Shown piece after piece: positions 60,114 through 64,000 of a stretch of DNA of 64,000 bases. The notes beneath the pieces were generated by a model. That model was given only the letters and a program-made list of their open reading frames with translations, did not search any database and was not told where the DNA came from. The stretch is taken from the NCBI RefSeq assembly GCF_022760925.1, contig NZ_JAKTNT010000007.1, forward strand, positions 50,106 to 114,105, read 5' to 3'. Positions within the stretch are counted from its first letter, which is position 1; each line of letters begins with the position of its first letter. The position numbers were made by a program, and so were the translations under genes. This DNA comes from Thermus hydrothermalis. Its GTDB lineage: Bacteria > Deinococcota > Deinococci > Deinococcales > Thermaceae.

Positions 60114-60995
60114 ATGAAAATACGGGACCTCCTCAAAAGCCGCCAGGGGCCCCTTTTCTCCTTTGAGTTCTTCCCCCCCAAGACGGCGGAGGGGGAGGAG
60201 GCGCTTTTCCGCACCATGGCCGAGCTCAAGGCCTTCCGCCCCGCCTTCGTGTCCATCACCTACGGGGCCATGGGGAGCACCCGGGAAAGGAGCGTGGCCT
60301 GGGCGAGGAGGATTTTGGAGCTCGGCCTAACCCCCCTGGCCCACCTCACCGTGGCCGGGCAGAGCCGGGAAGAGGTGGAGGAGGTCCTAGGGCGCTTCGT
60401 GGAAAGCGGGGTGGAAAACCTCCTTGCCCTCCGGGGGGACCCGCCCCAGGGGGAGCGGGTCTTCCGGCCCCATCCCAAAGGCTTCCGCTACGCCGCCGAG
60501 CTCGTAGCCCTCATTCGGGGGCGCTACGGGGAGAGGGTTTCCGTGGGCGGGGCTGCCTACCCGGAAGGCCACCCGGAAAGCGAAAGCCTTCAGGCTGACC
60601 TCCGCCACTTCAAGGCCAAGGTGGAGGCTGGCTTGGACTTCGCCATCACCCAGCTTTTCTTCAACAACGCCCACTACTTCGGCTTCCTGGAGCGGGCCCG
60701 GCGCATGGGCATCCACATCCCCATCCTCCCCGGCATCATGCCCATCACCAACTACGCCCAGCTCCGCCGCTTCACCGAGGTCTGCGGGGCCAGCATCCCT
60801 GGGCCCCTCCTTTCCCAACTGGAGCGCCACCAGGACGACCCCAAGGCCGTCCTGGAGATCGGGGTGGACCACGCCGTCCGCCAGGTGGCGGAGCTTCTAG
60901 AAGCCGGGGTGGAGGGGGTCCACTTCTACACCCTGAACAAAAGCCCCGCCACCCGCATGGTCCTGGAAAGGCTCGGCTTCCGCCCGGTGGCCTAG
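60114..60995 (+). CDS. metF: methylenetetrahydrofolate reductase
   Basis: The 293-residue FAD enzyme has FEFFPPKT, FVSITYGAMGSTRE, LLALRGDPP, AAYPEGHPES, FDFAITQLFF-like FAITQLFFNN, and PGIMPITNY. It makes 5-methyl-THF for methionine synthesis. The ATG at 60114 follows a complete promoter with no leader. It converges on the RNase gene with a four-base overlap. Confidence 0.96.
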   Translation: MKIRDLLKSRQGPLFSFEFFPPKTAEGEEALFRTMAELKAFRPAFVSITYGAMGSTRERSVAWARRILELGLTPLAHLTVAGQSREEVEEVLGRFVESGVENLLALRGDPPQGERVFRPHPKGFRYAAELVALIRGRYGERVSVGGAAYPEGHPESESLQADLRHFKAKVEAGLDFAITQLFFNNAHYFGFLERARRMGIHIPILPGIMPITNYAQLRRFTEVCGASIPGPLLSQLERHQDDPKAVLEIGVDHAVRQVAELLEAGVEGVHFYTLNKSPATRMVLERLGFRPVA

Positions 60996-62287
60996 ACCTC
61001 CACCCCCTCGCTGAAGGTCCCGAGCGCCACCTCCTGCCCCCGGAGGGCGAGGAGCTTGCCCAGGGCTAAAAGCTTCTCCTCTTCCCCGTGGACCAGGACC
61101 ACCCGGGGTTGGCCTTCAAGCCAGTCCAAAAGCTCGTCCTGCCCCGCGTGGCCGGAGAAACCGCCCAGGGTGTGCACCTCGGCCCTAAGGGGCACCTCCT
61201 GCCCCAGGATGCGCACCCGCTCGGGCCGGGCGATGATCTCCGCTCCCAGGCCCCCTCGAGGCTGGTACCCCACGAAGACCAAGGCGTTTCGGGGATCGGC
61301 TAGCCCATGCTTCAGGTGGTGCAGGATCCTTCCCCCCGAAAGCATCCCGCTTCCCGCAATGACCACCATGGGCCCGGGTTCTTGAGCCAAGGCCCGGGAC
61401 TCCTCCGCGCTTTCCACCACCCGTAGCGTCCGGGGACGGAAAGGGTTCTTCCCTTGGAGGAAGTAGGCCTGCACCTCCTCGCTAAGGTAGCGCACGAGCC
61501 TCGGGTAGAGCTCCAAAACCCGCTCCGCCATGGGGGAGTCCAGGAGGATGGGGGCCTTGGGGAGGCGGTGGCCGTTCTCGTAAAGGAGGAAAAGGATTTC
61601 CTGCGCCCGCTCCACGGCGAAGGAGGGGATGAAGACCTTCCCGCCCCGGCCCAGGACCCGCTCCAAAATCTCCAAAAACTCCACCACCGTGGCGGCGAAA
61701 GGGCGGTGAGGCCGATCGCCGTAGGTGCCTTCGCAGAGGACCAAATCCGCCTTGGGGGGAAGGGAGGGGTCGGGGAGCACCACCTTCTCGCGGTTACCCA
61801 GGTCCCCGCTATACACGAAGGTCTTCCCCTCCCCTTGGGCCACCACAAAGGCGCTCCCCGGCAGATGCCCCGCCTGGGAGAAGGAGAGGGTGAGGTCGCC
61901 TAGACGGAGCCACTCCCCGTACTCCAGGGGCTTGGCGTGGCGGAAGACCTCCTCCACGTCCTCCTCCTCAAAGAAGGGCCTTTCCATGACCTTCAGGGCG
62001 TCCTCCAGGACGATGCGCATCAGGAGGAAGGTGGCCTTGGTGGCGTACACGGGTCCGCGAAACCCCTCGCGGAAGAGCCGGGGGAGGCGGCCCACGTGGT
62101 CTAGGTGGGCGTGGGTGAGGATTACCGCCTCCACCTCCTTGGGGTCAAAGCCGAAGGGGGCGTGGTTTTTTTCCTCCTCCTTGCCCTGGAACATGCCGCA
62201 GTCCAAAAGCACCCGCCTCCCCTCGGCCAGAAGGAGGTGGCAGCTTCCCGTCACCTCCCGGGCGGCGCCAAAAGGTACGATGCGCAT
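60992..62287 (-). CDS. metallo-beta-lactamase/beta-CASP ribonuclease
   Basis: The 431-residue protein has HAHLDH (59-64), the downstream GHLPGSA and YSGDLG metal residues, and the beta-CASP motifs IPSFAVERAQEIL, SGMLSGGRILHHL and HTLGGFSGHAGQDELL. It equals in length and order the T. thermophilus CPSF-73-like nuclease TTHA0252, located likewise next to the tRNA-tuf cluster. It processes or degrades RNA. Its start lies 9 bases from the tRNA-cluster promoter on the other strand. Confidence 0.93.
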   Translation of the reverse strand: MRIVPFGAAREVTGSCHLLLAEGRRVLLDCGMFQGKEEEKNHAPFGFDPKEVEAVILTHAHLDHVGRLPRLFREGFRGPVYATKATFLLMRIVLEDALKVMERPFFEEEDVEEVFRHAKPLEYGEWLRLGDLTLSFSQAGHLPGSAFVVAQGEGKTFVYSGDLGNREKVVLPDPSLPPKADLVLCEGTYGDRPHRPFAATVVEFLEILERVLGRGGKVFIPSFAVERAQEILFLLYENGHRLPKAPILLDSPMAERVLELYPRLVRYLSEEVQAYFLQGKNPFRPRTLRVVESAEESRALAQEPGPMVVIAGSGMLSGGRILHHLKHGLADPRNALVFVGYQPRGGLGAEIIARPERVRILGQEVPLRAEVHTLGGFSGHAGQDELLDWLEGQPRVVLVHGEEEKLLALGKLLALRGQEVALGTFSEGVEV

Positions 62288-62296
62288 GCCCTTATC

Positions 62297-62325
62297 TTGA
62301 CACTCACCCTGGGGTGTGTTAGCCT
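62297..62325 (+). promoter_or_regulatory. tRNA-tuf cluster promoter
   Basis: TTGACA (62297-62302), a 17-base spacer and TAGCCT (62320-62325) lie 32 bases before the first tRNA. Confidence 0.85.
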
Positions 62326-62357
62326 ATTCCCTCGGACAGGGTCCCATCCCCGGTCCT

Positions 62358-62433
62358 GCCACCCTAGCTCAACAGGCAGAGCACCCGACTTGTAATCGGG
62401 GGGTTGGGGGTTCAACTCCCCTGGGTGGCTCCA
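62358..62433 (+). tRNA. tRNA-Thr (UGU)
   Basis: The 76-base tRNA has an encoded CCA. The anticodon stem CCCGA/TCGGG encloses CTTGTAA, anticodon TGT. The T arm is GGTTCAACTCC. Confidence 0.96.
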
Positions 62434-62444
62434 AAGGAGGGCGT

Positions 62445-62530
62445 GGGCAGGTGCCCGAGCGGCCAAAGGGGACGGTCTGTAAAACCGTTGGCGCACGCCT
62501 ACGCTGGTTCGAATCCAGCCCTGCCCACCA
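62445..62530 (+). tRNA. tRNA-Tyr (GUA)
   Basis: The 86-base type II tRNA has encoded CCA, anticodon loop CTGTAAA (anticodon GTA) and a variable arm TGGCGCACGCCTA. Confidence 0.96.
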
Positions 62531-62556
62531 AACGGTGTGCCTAAGCACACCCCCAT

Positions 62557-62632
62557 GCGGGAGTAGCTCAGTTGGTAGAGCATCGGCTTCCCAAGCCGAG
62601 GGTCGCGGGTTCGAGTCCCGTCTCCCGCTCCA
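62557..62632 (+). tRNA. tRNA-Gly (CCC)
   Basis: The 76-base tRNA has encoded CCA. The anticodon stem TCGGC/GCCGA encloses TTCCCAA, anticodon CCC. Confidence 0.94.
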
Positions 62633-62635
62633 CGA

Positions 62636-62711
62636 GCTCGCGTAGCTCAGCAGGTAGAGCACACCCTTGGTAAGGGTGAGGTCGCCGGTTCGAGCCCGGC
62701 CGCGAGCTCCA
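62636..62711 (+). tRNA. tRNA-Thr (GGU)
   Basis: The 76-base tRNA has encoded CCA. The stem CACCC/GGGTG encloses TTGGTAA, anticodon GGT. It is followed directly by TTTTTT. Confidence 0.96.
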
Positions 62712-62712
62712 C

Positions 62713-62753
62713 TTTTTTGTCTGCCCTGGGCCTTAGGCCCCCAGGGCGGCCTT
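62713..62753 (+). other. T run and hairpin between tRNA-Thr and tuf
   Basis: TTTTTT follows the tRNA by two bases; then GCCCTGGG (62723-62730) and CCCAGGGC (62740-62747) form a hairpin followed by GGCCTTT. It may be a partial terminator, a processing site, or both, tuning tRNA versus tuf expression. Confidence 0.45.
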
Positions 62754-62778
62754 TGCGTGCAAGAAAAGAGGAGGAACC

Positions 62779-63999
<1,221 letters not shown>

Positions 64000-64000
64000 G

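Noticed and set aside
62251..62662. Minus-strand frames through the tRNA cluster
   Set aside because: The products (RDSNPRPSAWEAD, GLDSNQ and similar) are typical false translations of tRNA genes.

Overview
The window is about 64 kb of a very GC-rich bacterial chromosome (third codon positions almost all G or C) and is clearly from the genus Thermus. Signature genes are the 7Fe ferredoxin, CarD, RecA, CinA, the type II RNase next to a tRNA-Thr/Tyr/Gly/Thr-tuf cluster, PHP-type histidinol phosphatase, PilT and bactofilin, all as expected for that genus. Several proteins differ at a few positions from the T. thermophilus versions as I remember them, so another Thermus species is likely (inference). 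Genes are tightly packed, with ATGA/GTGA overlaps and many operons. No rRNA, CRISPR array, prophage or insertion sequence is visible.

Layout. 1-6.3 kb: end of a sugar ABC permease with an exported beta-barrel-like protein, a P-loop ATPase, an enolase-superfamily enzyme, an AT-richer lipoprotein, and a HAD phosphatase/MFS pair. 6.3-13.7 kb: YgfZ-like protein, cinA-thpR-recA-rny (competence/recombination/RNA decay), mreB, fabZ and an S4 RNA-binding protein. 13.7-21.4 kb: B12-dependent ribonucleotide reductase interrupted by a 399-residue intein, trpF, an inositol monophosphatase, a flavin reductase, mutM and small enzymes. 21.4-31.2 kb: initiator tRNA, rplU-rpmA-obg-nadD-yqeK-LCP-rsfS, panC-pilT, class II aldolase, thymidine phosphorylase. 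31.2-38.2 kb: M23 peptidase-bactofilin-accD-accA, a PEGA-repeat protein, SdpI-like protein, a nucleotidyltransferase and ferredoxin. 38.2-47.5 kb: GNAT, cold-shock protein, DnaJ, an aminotransferase behind a structured leader, uppP, ispD-ispE-tenA, TetR-carD, a cyanophycinase-like protein, TlpA, tsaE and tRNA-Leu. 47.7-57.3 kb: a respiratory module, six genes of alternative complex III (actABCDEF) followed by a sulfide:quinone reductase-like enzyme, DUF1641, DUF190 and a sulfite-oxidase-like molybdoprotein. 57.3-64 kb: histidinol phosphatase, a small PPDK_N-like protein, an AlkA-type glycosylase, a cysteine hydrolase, metF, an MBL-fold RNase, four tRNAs and tuf.

The most distinctive non-coding signal is a recurring start architecture. 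At least 23 genes have a TANNNT hexamer followed after only 6-8 bases by the start codon, with no room for a leader, so the -10 element puts transcription start on or next to the first codon. Several divergent gene pairs are separated by 20-32 bp holding two such hexamers back to back or overlapping. Classical TTGACA-N16/17-TANNNT promoters sit before the tRNA genes and metF. Other regulatory candidates are inverted repeats around the -10 of the aldolase and SQR genes, a divergent dnaJ/aminotransferase promoter with an 8-bp inverted repeat, and a UACG-capped structured leader.
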